From NCBI RefSeq assembly GCF_004348895.1, contig NZ_RRZK01000036.1, forward strand, positions 62,001 through 126,000: 64,000 bases of DNA, written 5' to 3'. This DNA comes from Pseudomonas vancouverensis. GTDB lineage: Bacteria; Pseudomonadota; Gammaproteobacteria; Pseudomonadales; Pseudomonadaceae. The translations under genes were made by a program, and so were the position numbers. The notes beneath the pieces were generated by a model. The model worked only from the letters and a program-made list of their open reading frames with translations. It had not been told where the DNA came from and ran no database searches. This document shows, one piece after another, positions 43,771 through 52,652 of the stretch; positions within the stretch are counted from its first letter, which is position 1, and every line of letters starts with the position of its first letter.

Positions 43771-45182
43771 CACCCGATAAAAAGGTCAAAATTCTCGCCA
43801 CCCTCGGGCCGGCGACCGATGGCATCGATGACATCCGCGAGCTGGTGCAGGCCGGGGTCAATATCTTTCGCCTGAACTTCAGCCACGGTGACCACGCCGA
43901 CCACGCCCAGCGCTATCAGTGGATTCGTGAAGTCGAGCGGCAGTTGAATTATCCGCTGGGCATCCTGATGGACCTGCAGGGCCCGAAACTGCGGGTCGGC
44001 AAGTTCGCCGAAGGCAAGGTGCATTTGGTGCGCGGTCAGGCCTTGCGTCTGGATCTGGATGCAACGCCAGGCGACGAGCGACGGGTGAATCTGCCGCACC
44101 CGGAAATCATCGCCGCCCTGGAACCGGGCATGGACCTGTTGCTGGACGACGGCAAGCTGCGCCTGCGCGTGGTCACCAAGTACGCTGACGCGATCGACAC
44201 CACGGTGCTCAACGGTGGCGAATTGTCCGACCGCAAAGGCGTGAACGTTCCGCAAGCGGTGCTCGACCTGAGCCCGTTGACCGCCAAGGACCGCCGCGAC
44301 CTGAGTTTCGGTCTGGAGTTGGGTGTGGACTGGGTGGCATTGTCGTTCGTGCAACGCCCGGACGATATCCGCGAAGCGCGCACGCTGATCGGTGACAAAG
44401 CCTTCCTGATGGCCAAGATCGAAAAGCCCTCGGCGGTTGAACAACTGCGCGAAATCGCCGAACTGAGTGACGCGATCATGGTTGCCCGTGGCGACCTCGG
44501 CGTGGAAGTGCCCGCCGAAAGCGTGCCGCAGATCCAGAAGAACATCATCAGCACCTGCCGCCAGCTCGGCAAACCCGTGGTGGTCGCCACACAGATGCTG
44601 GAGTCGATGCGCTTCTCACCGGCCCCGACCCGCGCCGAGGTAACCGATGTGGCCAACGCCGTGGCCGAAGGTGCGGACGCGGTGATGCTGTCGGCGGAAA
44701 CCGCCTCCGGCGAATACCCGCTCGAAGCCGTGCAGATGATGAGCAAGATCATCCGCCAGGTGGAAAACGGCCCGGACTACCAGACGCAACTCGACGTCAG
44801 CCGGCCGAAAGCCGAGGCGACCGTGTCCGATGCGATCAGCTGTGCCATTCGTCGCATCAGCAACGTGCTGCCGGTGGCGGTTTTGGTCAATTACAGCGAG
44901 TCGGGCGCTTCCAGCCTGCGCGCGGCACGGGAGCGGCCGACGGTGCCGATCCTCAATTTGACGCCGAACCTGCAGGCTGCGCGCCGTCTGACGGTGGCCT
45001 GGGGGATACACTCGGTGGTCAACGATCGCCTGCGCCAGGTCGACGAAGTGTGCTCGACGGCGCTGGAGATTGCCCAGGCTCAAGGAATGGCTCAACGGGG
45101 CGACACATTATTGATCACCGCCGGTGTGCCGTTTGGGCAACCTGGGTCGACTAACTCTTTGCGTATCGAGACGTTGATCTAA
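43767..45182 (+). CDS. pyk: Pyruvate kinase
   Basis: The 471-residue enzyme converts phosphoenolpyruvate and ADP to pyruvate and ATP. Conserved stretches are ILATLGPAT, RLNFSHG, MDLQGPKLRVG, the catalytic lysine motif MAKIEKP, MVARGDLGVE and VVATQMLESM. The ATG overlaps the glycerate kinase stop, so this isozyme is produced together with the glyoxylate pathway and removes its end product. It is the second-isozyme (PykF-like) arrangement known from P. aeruginosa PA1498. Confidence 0.95.
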   Translation: MTPDKKVKILATLGPATDGIDDIRELVQAGVNIFRLNFSHGDHADHAQRYQWIREVERQLNYPLGILMDLQGPKLRVGKFAEGKVHLVRGQALRLDLDATPGDERRVNLPHPEIIAALEPGMDLLLDDGKLRLRVVTKYADAIDTTVLNGGELSDRKGVNVPQAVLDLSPLTAKDRRDLSFGLELGVDWVALSFVQRPDDIREARTLIGDKAFLMAKIEKPSAVEQLREIAELSDAIMVARGDLGVEVPAESVPQIQKNIISTCRQLGKPVVVATQMLESMRFSPAPTRAEVTDVANAVAEGADAVMLSAETASGEYPLEAVQMMSKIIRQVENGPDYQTQLDVSRPKAEATVSDAISCAIRRISNVLPVAVLVNYSESGASSLRAARERPTVPILNLTPNLQAARRLTVAWGIHSVVNDRLRQVDEVCSTALEIAQAQGMAQRGDTLLITAGVPFGQPGSTNSLRIETLI

Positions 45183-45194
45183 AGAACTACCCCT

Positions 45195-45325
45195 GTGGCG
45201 AGGGAGCTTGCTCCCGCTCGACTGCGCAGCAGTCGCCGCTTCGACATGACGGGTTCCACAAAGAAACCGCATTCAGCGATTTTGGGGTTGCTTTGCAACC
45301 CAGCGGGAGCAAGCTCCCTCGCCAC
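45195..45325. repeat. REPIN-like element between pyk and urea transporter gene
   Basis: The same inverted REP ends as at 41322 (GTGGCGAGGGAGCTTGCTCC and its complement) enclose 131 bp. The interior differs apart from the CTGCGCAGCAG-type segment next to the left end. Confidence 0.9.
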
Positions 45326-45370
45326 AAAGTTTGTGCAACACCTTTGAATTTCCACTGCCCAGATTTCAAA

Positions 45371-46285
45371 ATGCCCGCCAACCACTTCAACACCCACTGC
45401 CCAGATTGGGCCGAAGCATTGCTCAACGGCTTCAGCCAGATTTTCCTCCAGCGCAATCCGCTGTGCGGCCTGCTGTGTCTTTGCGCCATCCTGTTTACTG
45501 CCCCCGCGTTGCTGGGCGGCGCATTGCTCGGCGGGGTCGCCGGTCTGCTCACCGCGCAACGGCGCAACTACGCCAAGGCCGATCGTCAGGCCGGGCTCTA
45601 TAGCTACAACGGTGTATTGCTCGGTTTGCTGCTGAGCCTGTATTTCCCCTGGTCAGCGATGATGCCGCTGCTGATACTCGCCGCCGGCGGCCTCAGTGCG
45701 ATGATCACCCAGCAATGGCTCAAACGCGCCCGCCTCAGCCAGTTCCTGCCTGCCTACACCGCGCCCTTCGTGCTGCTGAGCTGGATTCTGCTGTGCTTCG
45801 CCACGCCCTCTACCGAGGCCCATCAAATCGAAGTCAGCGCATTGAACATGCTGCTGGCGCCGTTCAAGGGCATCGGCCAGGTGATGTTCCTCGGCCACCC
45901 GTTGGCCGGTGCGATGATTGCCGCCGGCTTGCTGATCGCGGATCGTCGTGCCTTTGCCTGGGCGCTGCTGGCGTCTGTGGCGGGCATGGGCTGGAGTCTG
46001 CTGAACGATGACGCCTACACCGCGCTGCTCGGTTTGGGTGGCTACAACGCCGTGCTCGCCGCCCTCGCCTTCAGCTCGCAGCGCCAGACACCCTGGTTGC
46101 CGCTACCGGGTATCGTCTTCGCATTGCTGCTCACGCCGATCTTTGCCGCGGTCGGTATACCGACCCTGACGGCCCCCTTCATCCTCGCCTGCTGGCTGAT
46201 CCGTCCGGCGGTTCAACTGTTCGGCAAGACGACTGTTGAGACTGCGCCTTGCGCTCCCGGGGAGAATCAACCTAGGCTGCGCTGA
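45371..46285 (+). CDS. Urea transporter (UT/Yut family)
   Basis: The 304-residue membrane protein has about ten hydrophobic segments in two related halves. The UT signature region appears as LYSYNGVLLGLLLSL in the first half and LGLGGYNAVLAALAF in the second, matching the duplicated urea-pore motif (NG/N-x-x-L-x-G pattern). It would pass urea through the inner membrane. I choose ATG 45371; SD is weak, and a longer frame from 45293 starts inside the REPIN. Placed after a glyoxylate pathway, it fits breakdown of ureides, which give urea and glyoxylate. Confidence 0.85.
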   Translation: MPANHFNTHCPDWAEALLNGFSQIFLQRNPLCGLLCLCAILFTAPALLGGALLGGVAGLLTAQRRNYAKADRQAGLYSYNGVLLGLLLSLYFPWSAMMPLLILAAGGLSAMITQQWLKRARLSQFLPAYTAPFVLLSWILLCFATPSTEAHQIEVSALNMLLAPFKGIGQVMFLGHPLAGAMIAAGLLIADRRAFAWALLASVAGMGWSLLNDDAYTALLGLGGYNAVLAALAFSSQRQTPWLPLPGIVFALLLTPIFAAVGIPTLTAPFILACWLIRPAVQLFGKTTVETAPCAPGENQPRLR

Positions 46286-46306
46286 TTTGCGGCCAGGGCG
46301 ATTTTA

Positions 46307-47131
46307 ATGAACAGCAACGACACGTGGCGTAATCGCCTGTACGTGATCATTTTCCAGACCGACACCGTCGCCGGGCGGCGCTTTGATAGCACCTTGCTGC
46401 TGATCATCCTCGCCAGCCTCGTGGTGGTGATTCTCGACAGCATCGATGATGTCCACCGCAACTACGCCGATCTGCTCGCGTACATCGAGTGGGGCTTCAC
46501 GGTGATCTTCCTCGGCGAATACATACTGCGCCTGTACTGCTCGCCCAAGCCCTTGCGCTACGCGTTCAGTTTCTACGGGCTGGTGGATTTGCTGGCGATC
46601 GTGCCCGGCATCCTCGCCCTGTATTACAGCGACGCCCAGTACCTGCTGATCATCCGGGTCATCCGGATGCTGCGCATCTTCCGCGTGCTCAAGCTCGGCC
46701 CTTACCTCAAGCAGGCGCATTACCTGCTCGATGCCCTGCGCGGCAGCAAGCAGAAGATCCTCGTGTTCCTGCTCAGCGTGTGCACCCTGGTGACGGTGTT
46801 CGGCACCCTGATGTACGTGGTCGAAGGCCCGGAACATGGCTTCACCAGCATTCCCAAGGGCATCTATTGGGCCATCGTCACCCTGACCACTGTGGGTTAC
46901 GGCGACATCGTGCCGAGGACCGCGCTGGGCCAGGTGATTTCGTCGATGGTGATGATCACCGGTTATTCGATCATCGCCGTGCCCACCGGGATTTTCACCG
47001 CCGAACTGGCCACAGCCATGCGCGGCAGCCAGCTGCATCACGACTGCCCGGTCTGCGCGAAAAACAACCATGAGCCGCAAGCCTCGTTCTGCTCCCGTTG
47101 CGGCAATGCGTTGTTCAAAAAACAGGAATAA
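46307..47131 (+). CDS. Six-TM voltage-gated K+ channel-like protein with zinc-ribbon tail
   Basis: The 274-residue protein has the six-segment Kv layout. The S4 voltage sensor is RVIRMLRIFRVLKL (117-130) with Arg or Lys at every third position, and the pore filter TTVGYGD lies at 194-200. After S6 comes a short tail with two cysteine pairs, C247/C250 and C262/C265, which form a zinc-ribbon-like module. It starts 22 nt after the urea transporter gene, so co-transcription is possible. Its physiological role is unknown. Confidence 0.9.
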   Translation: MNSNDTWRNRLYVIIFQTDTVAGRRFDSTLLLIILASLVVVILDSIDDVHRNYADLLAYIEWGFTVIFLGEYILRLYCSPKPLRYAFSFYGLVDLLAIVPGILALYYSDAQYLLIIRVIRMLRIFRVLKLGPYLKQAHYLLDALRGSKQKILVFLLSVCTLVTVFGTLMYVVEGPEHGFTSIPKGIYWAIVTLTTVGYGDIVPRTALGQVISSMVMITGYSIIAVPTGIFTAELATAMRGSQLHHDCPVCAKNNHEPQASFCSRCGNALFKKQE

Positions 47132-47150
47132 GCACAGAGCTTTTTAATCT

Positions 47151-47179
47151 TTAAACGACTATGCGAGCCCGGTTATAGT
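47151..47179 (+). promoter_or_regulatory. Candidate promoter of sbp
   Basis: TTAAAC (47151-47156) and TATAGT (47174-47179) are 17 bp apart, about 60 bp before the GTG start. The weak -35 would fit an activator-dependent promoter such as a CysB target. Confidence 0.45.
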
Positions 47180-47238
47180 CGCTGGCAAATTGCCCCCATT
47201 TTTCCAGAACCCCCTTTTCCAAGAACAAGGAATGCGCA

Positions 47239-48234
47239 GTGAAAAAACTCTTTGGCGCCTCACTTCTCGCCGCCAGCCTGGCCTTGACCAGCGTCGCCCA
47301 GGCCGCACCGACCCTGCTCAACGTGTCCTACGACGTGATGCGCGACTTCTACAAGGACTACAACACTGCATTCCAGAAACACTGGCAAGCCGAGCACAAC
47401 GAGAACATCACCCTGCAGATGTCCTTCGGCGGCTCCAGCAAACAGGCGCGTTCGGTCATCGATGGCCTGCCGGCTGATGTGATCACCATGAACATGGCCA
47501 CCGACATCAACGCCCTCGCCGACAACGGCAAACTGGTCCCGGACAACTGGGTGACGCGTCTGCCGAACAACAGCGCGCCGTTCACTTCGGCCACCGTGTT
47601 CATCGTCCGCAAAGGCAACCCGAAAGCCCTGAAAGACTGGCCGGACCTGCTCAAGGACGGCGTGCAGGTGATCGTGCCGAACCCGAAAACCTCCGGTAAC
47701 GGCCGCTACACCTACCTGTCGGCCTGGGGTTACGTGCTGAAAAACGGCGGTGACGAGAACAAGGCCAAGGAATTCGTCGGCAAGCTGTTCAAACAGGCAC
47801 CCGTGCTCGACACCGGTGGCCGTGCCGCGACCACGACCTTCATGACCAACCAGATCGGCGACGTGCTGGTGACCTTCGAGAACGAAGCGGAAATGATTGC
47901 CCGCGAATTTGGCCGTGATCAGTTCGAAGTGATCTACCCAAGCGTTTCCGCCGAAGCCGAGCCGCCGGTGTCGGTGGTCGACAAGACCGTCGACAAGAAA
48001 GGCACCCGCGCCGCCGCCGAGGAATACCTGAAGTACCTGTGGTCGCCGGAAGGCCAGGAAATCGCCGCCGCCAACTACCTGCGTCCACGTGACCCGGCGG
48101 TGCTGGCCAAGTACACCGACCGCTTCCCGAAAGTCGACTTCCTCTCGGTCGAGAAGACCTTTGGCGACTGGCGCACTGTGCAGAAAACCCACTTCAATGA
48201 CGGTGGCGTTTTCGACCAGATCTACGCGCAGTAA
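47239..48234 (+). CDS. sbp: Periplasmic sulfate-binding protein of an ABC transporter
   Basis: This 331-residue precursor has a signal peptide (cleavage near residue 22, AQA) and belongs to the sulfate/thiosulfate-binding family: LNVSYDVMRDFY, the SFGGSSKQAR anion-binding segment, NPKTSGNGRYTYL and GGRAATTTFM. The start is GTG 47239 with AAGGA upstream. The permease and ATPase genes (cysT, cysW, cysA) are not nearby, as in P. aeruginosa where sbp lies apart. CysB, encoded at 29.5 kb, probably controls it under sulfur limitation. Confidence 0.95.
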   Translation: MKKLFGASLLAASLALTSVAQAAPTLLNVSYDVMRDFYKDYNTAFQKHWQAEHNENITLQMSFGGSSKQARSVIDGLPADVITMNMATDINALADNGKLVPDNWVTRLPNNSAPFTSATVFIVRKGNPKALKDWPDLLKDGVQVIVPNPKTSGNGRYTYLSAWGYVLKNGGDENKAKEFVGKLFKQAPVLDTGGRAATTTFMTNQIGDVLVTFENEAEMIAREFGRDQFEVIYPSVSAEAEPPVSVVDKTVDKKGTRAAAEEYLKYLWSPEGQEIAAANYLRPRDPAVLAKYTDRFPKVDFLSVEKTFGDWRTVQKTHFNDGGVFDQIYAQ

Positions 48235-48250
48235 TCACTGAACGGCCTTC

Positions 48251-48279
48251 TGTGGGAGCGAGCTTGCTCGCTCCCGCAG
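48251..48279. repeat. REP-type palindrome downstream of sbp
   Basis: GGGAGCGAGC and GCTCGCTCCC pair across TT, extended by TGTG/CGCA flanks. It sits 17 nt after the sbp stop and could protect or end its mRNA. Confidence 0.8.
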
Positions 48280-48295
48280 TGTTTCAGCGTCAAGC

Positions 48296-48739
48296 TCAGC
48301 TCAGGTTCCCGCAGAAAATCGCCTGATGACCATCCGCCGGGCTTTCACGCACCACCAAGGCATAGCCGCCGGCTCGAAGGGTTTGAGTGGAGACCGCAGC
48401 GTTTTTCCAGAAATACTGGTGCGACGCCCCTGAGTAGAACCGCGCGTTCGGACCGTCGTTCATGTCATAGGCCGGTTTTGCTCCCAGATTCGTGCAACTG
48501 CCCTGATAGATGTAGGCCAGCAAACGCCCCGGCAGGGCACTGCCCATGGATTCGCCGCTGACGGCGAACCAGAACATGGTGTCATTGCCATTGGGCATCA
48601 TGATTGGCCGGGCGATGTTGCCGGCATTGATGGAAGTGGGTTGAAGAGGAACGTTGGTGACCTGGTTGTCAGGCACTGTCGAACAGCCGCCCAGCCACCC
48701 GAGCGCAACCACCAACGCCAGCGAAGATACGCTTTTCAT
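48296..48739 (-). CDS. Putative lipoprotein of unknown family
   Basis: The 147-residue protein has a signal peptide with the lipobox LGGC (C19). The mature part has no repeat or membrane segment and holds two further cysteines (in GSCTNLG and IFCGNLS) that may form a disulfide. I do not recognise the family. The gene lies 109 bp downstream of the DUF5666 gene on the same strand. Confidence 0.72.
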   Translation of the reverse strand: MKSVSSLALVVALGWLGGCSTVPDNQVTNVPLQPTSINAGNIARPIMMPNGNDTMFWFAVSGESMGSALPGRLLAYIYQGSCTNLGAKPAYDMNDGPNARFYSGASHQYFWKNAAVSTQTLRAGGYALVVRESPADGHQAIFCGNLS

Positions 48740-48847
48740 CGTGGGACTCCCGCTTGTCGGTACGCGTTGAAGTAAGTCCCCCTATAGATTTTAGTCGTCG
48801 ACCCCACCCCGGCATTTCTTCGGATGGTCGGTCACTGGTTGCCTGAC

Positions 48848-49477
48848 CTACATGGGCGGCGTCACGCCATCCTTGCCCGCCGAAATGGATTGCGCGGTAA
48901 GCGTACCGTCTGCACTTTGCGTGGCGAAGGTCACGATCTTCACGCCAACCTTCAACAGGCTGCGATCCGCCGGCAGCAGATTGACGATCGGCACGTCCTC
49001 CGGCACCAGGATTTTCTGCTGCCCGCCCTTATAGTTGACGGTCAGCACCCGACCGTTGCTGACCACCAGATCGCCGACGCTGCCGTTGGTCATGCTGCTG
49101 CCCTTGACCAGATCAAAGGGCCGATGACCGTCGCCGCTGCCGGCCAGTTCTGGTGGAAAGACATGCACCTCCAGCGCCTTGAGGGTGCCATCGTCCTGGG
49201 GAATCGCTGCAGAACCGATGTAGCTGCCAGGCTTGATGTCTTCGATGTTGGCCAGGGTGACGGCGCGGACCTTGGTGTCCGCAGTCAGGTGGATCACCAG
49301 GTTTTCACCGGTCTTGGCGTGTACGTTCAGCGCATCGGCACTGACGCCGGTGATTTCACCGCGAACACCGATGCGTGCGCCCGGTGCGTCCTCGGCCAGG
49401 GCCATGTTTGCGGTTAACAGACTGATCAGGGTGACGGCAGATACGCCGCGAAGCAGGTGACGGAACATCGCATTCAT
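48848..49477 (-). CDS. Exported DUF5666-like beta-rich protein
   Basis: The 209-residue precursor has a signal peptide (cleavage near residue 28, ALAED). The mature part consists of repeated short beta segments of the form VRGEITGVSADALNV, followed by VIHLTADTKVRAVTL and LKALEVHVFP, typical of DUF5666 modules with an OB-like fold. No function is established. The first ATG at 49477 and a second at 49468 are both usable. Confidence 0.75.
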   Translation of the reverse strand: MNAMFRHLLRGVSAVTLISLLTANMALAEDAPGARIGVRGEITGVSADALNVHAKTGENLVIHLTADTKVRAVTLANIEDIKPGSYIGSAAIPQDDGTLKALEVHVFPPELAGSGDGHRPFDLVKGSSMTNGSVGDLVVSNGRVLTVNYKGGQQKILVPEDVPIVNLLPADRSLLKVGVKIVTFATQSADGTLTAQSISAGKDGVTPPM

Positions 49478-49712
49478 GGAACGGCCCTTCCCGTTAGCGG
49501 AACATGAGGAGAGAACATAAGCACGCTATCGAACAAGATGTAAGTGAATGTATCATCCACTGCACATGTTCTGACGCAAGGCTCATCGGCGAACGGCACA
49601 GCGCTTCGTCGCTCATTGCGCAACGCAATGATTGATATCACTGCAAACACCCTTCCGCCGTATCGATCCGTTCATTAGCCTGCGCCATTCCTTTCCGTCA
49701 GCGAGACCCGTC

Positions 49713-50918
49713 ATGACCCCAGCCAACAAGGTGCCCCACGGCACCGCGACTATGACCCGAGGCATGGTGCTGCTGTTCGCCTTCTGCTGCGGGGCCATCG
49801 TGGCCAACATCTACTACGCCCAACCGATCATCGGCCTGATTGCGCCGGACATCGGCCTGAGCAACACCATGGCCAGCCTGATCGTCTCGCTGACCCAGAT
49901 CGGTTACGCGCTGGGCCTGTTCTTCCTGGTGCCCTTGGGCGACCTGCTGGAAAACCGTCGGCTGATGATCACCACCACGCTGGTGGCCATCGCCAGCCTG
50001 TTGGGCGCCGCGTTCACCGACCAGCCCAACGTGTTCCTGCTGATCTCGCTGTTGGTCGGGTTCAGCTCGGTGTCGGTGCAGATCCTGATTCCGCTGGCCG
50101 CGCACCTGGCGCCGGAAGAATCCCGCGGCCGGGTGGTCGGCGGGATCATGGGTGGCTTGTTGCTCGGTATCCTGCTGGCGCGGCCGGTGTCGAGCGTGGT
50201 GGCGGACCACTTCGGCTGGCGCGCCATGTTTGTGATAGCTGCCGTGTTGATGGCGGCCATCAGCATCGTGCTGGCCGTGACCATCCCCAAGCGCCAACCT
50301 GATCACAGTGCGTCTTACGGGCAATTGCTCGGCTCGTTGTGGACGCTGCTGCGTCGGCAACCGGTGCTGCGCCAGCGCGCGTTTTACCAAGGCTGCATGT
50401 TCGCCACGTTCAGCCTGTTCTGGACCGCCGTGCCACTGGAGCTGGCGCGCAATCACGGCTTGTCGCAAAGCGAAATCGCCCTTTTCGCCCTGGTCGGTGC
50501 CATCGGCGCCATTGCTGCGCCCATCGCCGGTCGCCTTGCCGATGCCGGGCATACCCGGGTCGCGTCACTGCTGGCCCTGCTGTTCGCCAGCCTGAGCTTT
50601 CTGCCGGCGTTCATTCATCCGGCCTACAGCGTGATCGGCCTGGCGGTGACCGGCGTGGTGCTGGATTTCTGCGTGCAGATGAACATGGTCCTCGGCCAGC
50701 GCGCGGTCTACGCCCTCGACGCGAAAAGCCGCAGCCGTTTGAATGCGCTGTACATGACCAGCATTTTCATTGGCGGCGCGTTTGGCTCGTCGATCGCCAG
50801 CGTGGTCTATGAACATGGCGGCTGGTTGTGGATTGTGGTGGTCGGTAGCGCATTTCCGTTGCTGGCGTTGCTGCGGTTTTTGAGTGTTTCGCAAAAGGCT
50901 GCGCTGGCGACGGCATAA
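49713..50918 (+). CDS. MFS transporter, probable drug/efflux type
   Basis: The 401-residue permease has twelve hydrophobic segments. Early motifs are ANIYYAQPIIGLI and GLFFLVPLGDLLENRRLM, the loop 2-3 signature of the major facilitator superfamily, and PEESRGRVVGGIMGGLLLG resembles motif C of antiporters. The substrate is unknown. I prefer the ATG at 49713; a longer frame from 49632 would add a non-hydrophobic leader. It is divergent from the DUF5666 gene and 146 bp upstream of the SDR gene. Confidence 0.87.
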   Translation: MTPANKVPHGTATMTRGMVLLFAFCCGAIVANIYYAQPIIGLIAPDIGLSNTMASLIVSLTQIGYALGLFFLVPLGDLLENRRLMITTTLVAIASLLGAAFTDQPNVFLLISLLVGFSSVSVQILIPLAAHLAPEESRGRVVGGIMGGLLLGILLARPVSSVVADHFGWRAMFVIAAVLMAAISIVLAVTIPKRQPDHSASYGQLLGSLWTLLRRQPVLRQRAFYQGCMFATFSLFWTAVPLELARNHGLSQSEIALFALVGAIGAIAAPIAGRLADAGHTRVASLLALLFASLSFLPAFIHPAYSVIGLAVTGVVLDFCVQMNMVLGQRAVYALDAKSRSRLNALYMTSIFIGGAFGSSIASVVYEHGGWLWIVVVGSAFPLLALLRFLSVSQKAALATA

Positions 50919-51064
50919 GGTCAGGAAAAATCGCTTCAGGCCCGTGTTATGGCGGGGTCAACCCGGTTTACACTCCAACCCGAAGCGATACGGAACAGGA
51001 TGCGCGGCTGAACCGTTCGACCCAGTGCCGCCCGGATGGCGGCGTAGCCAATCAAGGAGTTGCC

Positions 51065-51784
51065 ATGACCCGACGTACCTTTCTGATCACCGGCGCCAGC
51101 AAAGGCATTGGCCGGGCCGTGGCTGAACATCTGGACCGCGCGGGCCATCGCGTGGTGGGCATCGCCCGCACACCGGACCTGTCCTTCCCGGGCATCCTGT
51201 TTCCACTGGACCTGAGCGACCGGGCATTGACCGAGCAAGTGCTCGCCGAACTGGCTCGAACCTACGAATTCGACGGACTGGTCAACAACGTCGGCCTGGT
51301 ACGTCCGCAGGCATTGGGCGACATCGACCTCGACAGCTTCGACGACGTGATGCGGGTCAATCTGCATTCGGCATTGCAGGCAACCCAGGCGCTGCTGCCA
51401 AACATGCGCGCCAAAGGCTGGGGCCGGGTGGTCAATATTTCCAGCCTGACGGTGCTCGGCATCACCCAGCGCACCGCCTATGCCGCCGCCAAGGCTGCGC
51501 TGATCAGCTTCACCCGTTCCTGGGCGCTGGAACTGGCACAAAGCGGCGTCACGGTGAATGCCGTAGCACCGGGGCCAACCGAAACCGAACTGTTCCGCGC
51601 CAACAACCCGCCGGGCAGCGAAGGCGAGGCGCGCTACCTGGCCGGCGTACCCATGGGACGTCTGGGACAACCCCAGGAAATTGCTTCGGCGATTGCGTTC
51701 CTGTTGTCGGAACAGAGTGGGTTCATCACCGGGCAGACGTTGTTTGTCGATGGCGGTGCGTCGGTGGGTAAGGCTGCGTTCTGA
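51065..51784 (+). CDS. Short-chain dehydrogenase/reductase
   Basis: This 239-residue classical SDR has the cofactor motif TGASKGIG (residues 9-16), the NNVG segment, catalytic Ser in ISSLTV, and YAAAK for the Tyr/Lys pair. The C-terminal VDGGASVGK is typical of the FabG-like group. The substrate cannot be told. AAGGAG lies 6 nt before the ATG. It follows the MFS gene and is convergent with phnP. Confidence 0.9.
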   Translation: MTRRTFLITGASKGIGRAVAEHLDRAGHRVVGIARTPDLSFPGILFPLDLSDRALTEQVLAELARTYEFDGLVNNVGLVRPQALGDIDLDSFDDVMRVNLHSALQATQALLPNMRAKGWGRVVNISSLTVLGITQRTAYAAAKAALISFTRSWALELAQSGVTVNAVAPGPTETELFRANNPPGSEGEARYLAGVPMGRLGQPQEIASAIAFLLSEQSGFITGQTLFVDGGASVGKAAF

Positions 51785-51902
51785 TCGTTCCTGCAAACCC
51801 AAGGACCTGGCCATACCGGAAGATTGCGTCACGGTATATTTGGCCAGGCCCGTAATGTCGCTGAATAACTACCGGGGCATCCTCTAAAAAACCAATCCGA
51901 CG

Positions 51903-52652
51903 CTAAAGCACACACCCATCAAATCCTACGCCGACATTCCCCGGCAAAGCTCCCCGATGCTCCAGCAACCACGCATCCAGCGTATGGCCCACATGGGTCA
52001 GCACCGCCCTCTCCGCCTGCAACTGATCAATACACTGCAATGCCAACGTCAAGTCGTTGTGGTTACGCGGCGCCTGTGGTTGCGGTGGCATGGAGCAGTC
52101 CAGTACCAGCAGATCCAGCGGTTGTCGCTGCAACCATTGCAGTGTGTCCAACGGCAAGCCAACGGTGTCGGTCAGGTAGGCGATCCGCCGTCCTTGCCCT
52201 TCCAGCAGGTAACCGAGGGTCGGCTTTGAATGCTGCAAGGGCAACGCGGTGACGCTGAGCGTACCGAATTGTCGGGTTTCGAAAGCGTCGAACGGTTGGC
52301 TGAAGTCGAGGATGCCGGGGTGTTTGTACAGGTCCGCCAGGCCTTCCGGATCGACGGGACCGTGGACAGGTATCACCAGGCCCTGGCCCCAGCGCAGGTG
52401 CAACAGGCCCTGGGCGTGGTCGGCATGGTAATGGGTCTGGAGAATCCCGCTGAAACTGCGCGGCGGAAAGCGTTCGCACAGGTCAGGTAAACCGCTGTCG
52501 ATCAACCAGCGCTGGTCTCCGCATTCGATCAACGCGCTGCAGGGTCGTCGCTGCAGGCGTCGATCGTTGCGGGCCCGGTCGCAGGCCACGCACGGGCAGC
52601 CATAAACCGGAACCTGGCGGGCGTCACCGGTGCCCAGCAAGGTCAGGCGCAT
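51903..52652 (-). CDS. phnP: Phosphoribosyl 1,2-cyclic phosphate phosphodiesterase PhnP
   Basis: The 249-residue metallo-beta-lactamase-fold enzyme opens 5-phosphoribosyl 1,2-cyclic phosphate, the product of C-P lyase, to ribose 1,5-bisphosphate. The active-site motif HYHADH lies at 74-79 with two Mn ions expected, and the structural zinc cysteines CPCVAC are at 19-24. It is the last gene of the phn operon and overlaps phnN by 10 nt. The phnO gene that precedes phnP in E. coli is absent. Confidence 0.95.
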   Translation of the reverse strand: MRLTLLGTGDARQVPVYGCPCVACDRARNDRRLQRRPCSALIECGDQRWLIDSGLPDLCERFPPRSFSGILQTHYHADHAQGLLHLRWGQGLVIPVHGPVDPEGLADLYKHPGILDFSQPFDAFETRQFGTLSVTALPLQHSKPTLGYLLEGQGRRIAYLTDTVGLPLDTLQWLQRQPLDLLVLDCSMPPQPQAPRNHNDLTLALQCIDQLQAERAVLTHVGHTLDAWLLEHRGALPGNVGVGFDGCVL

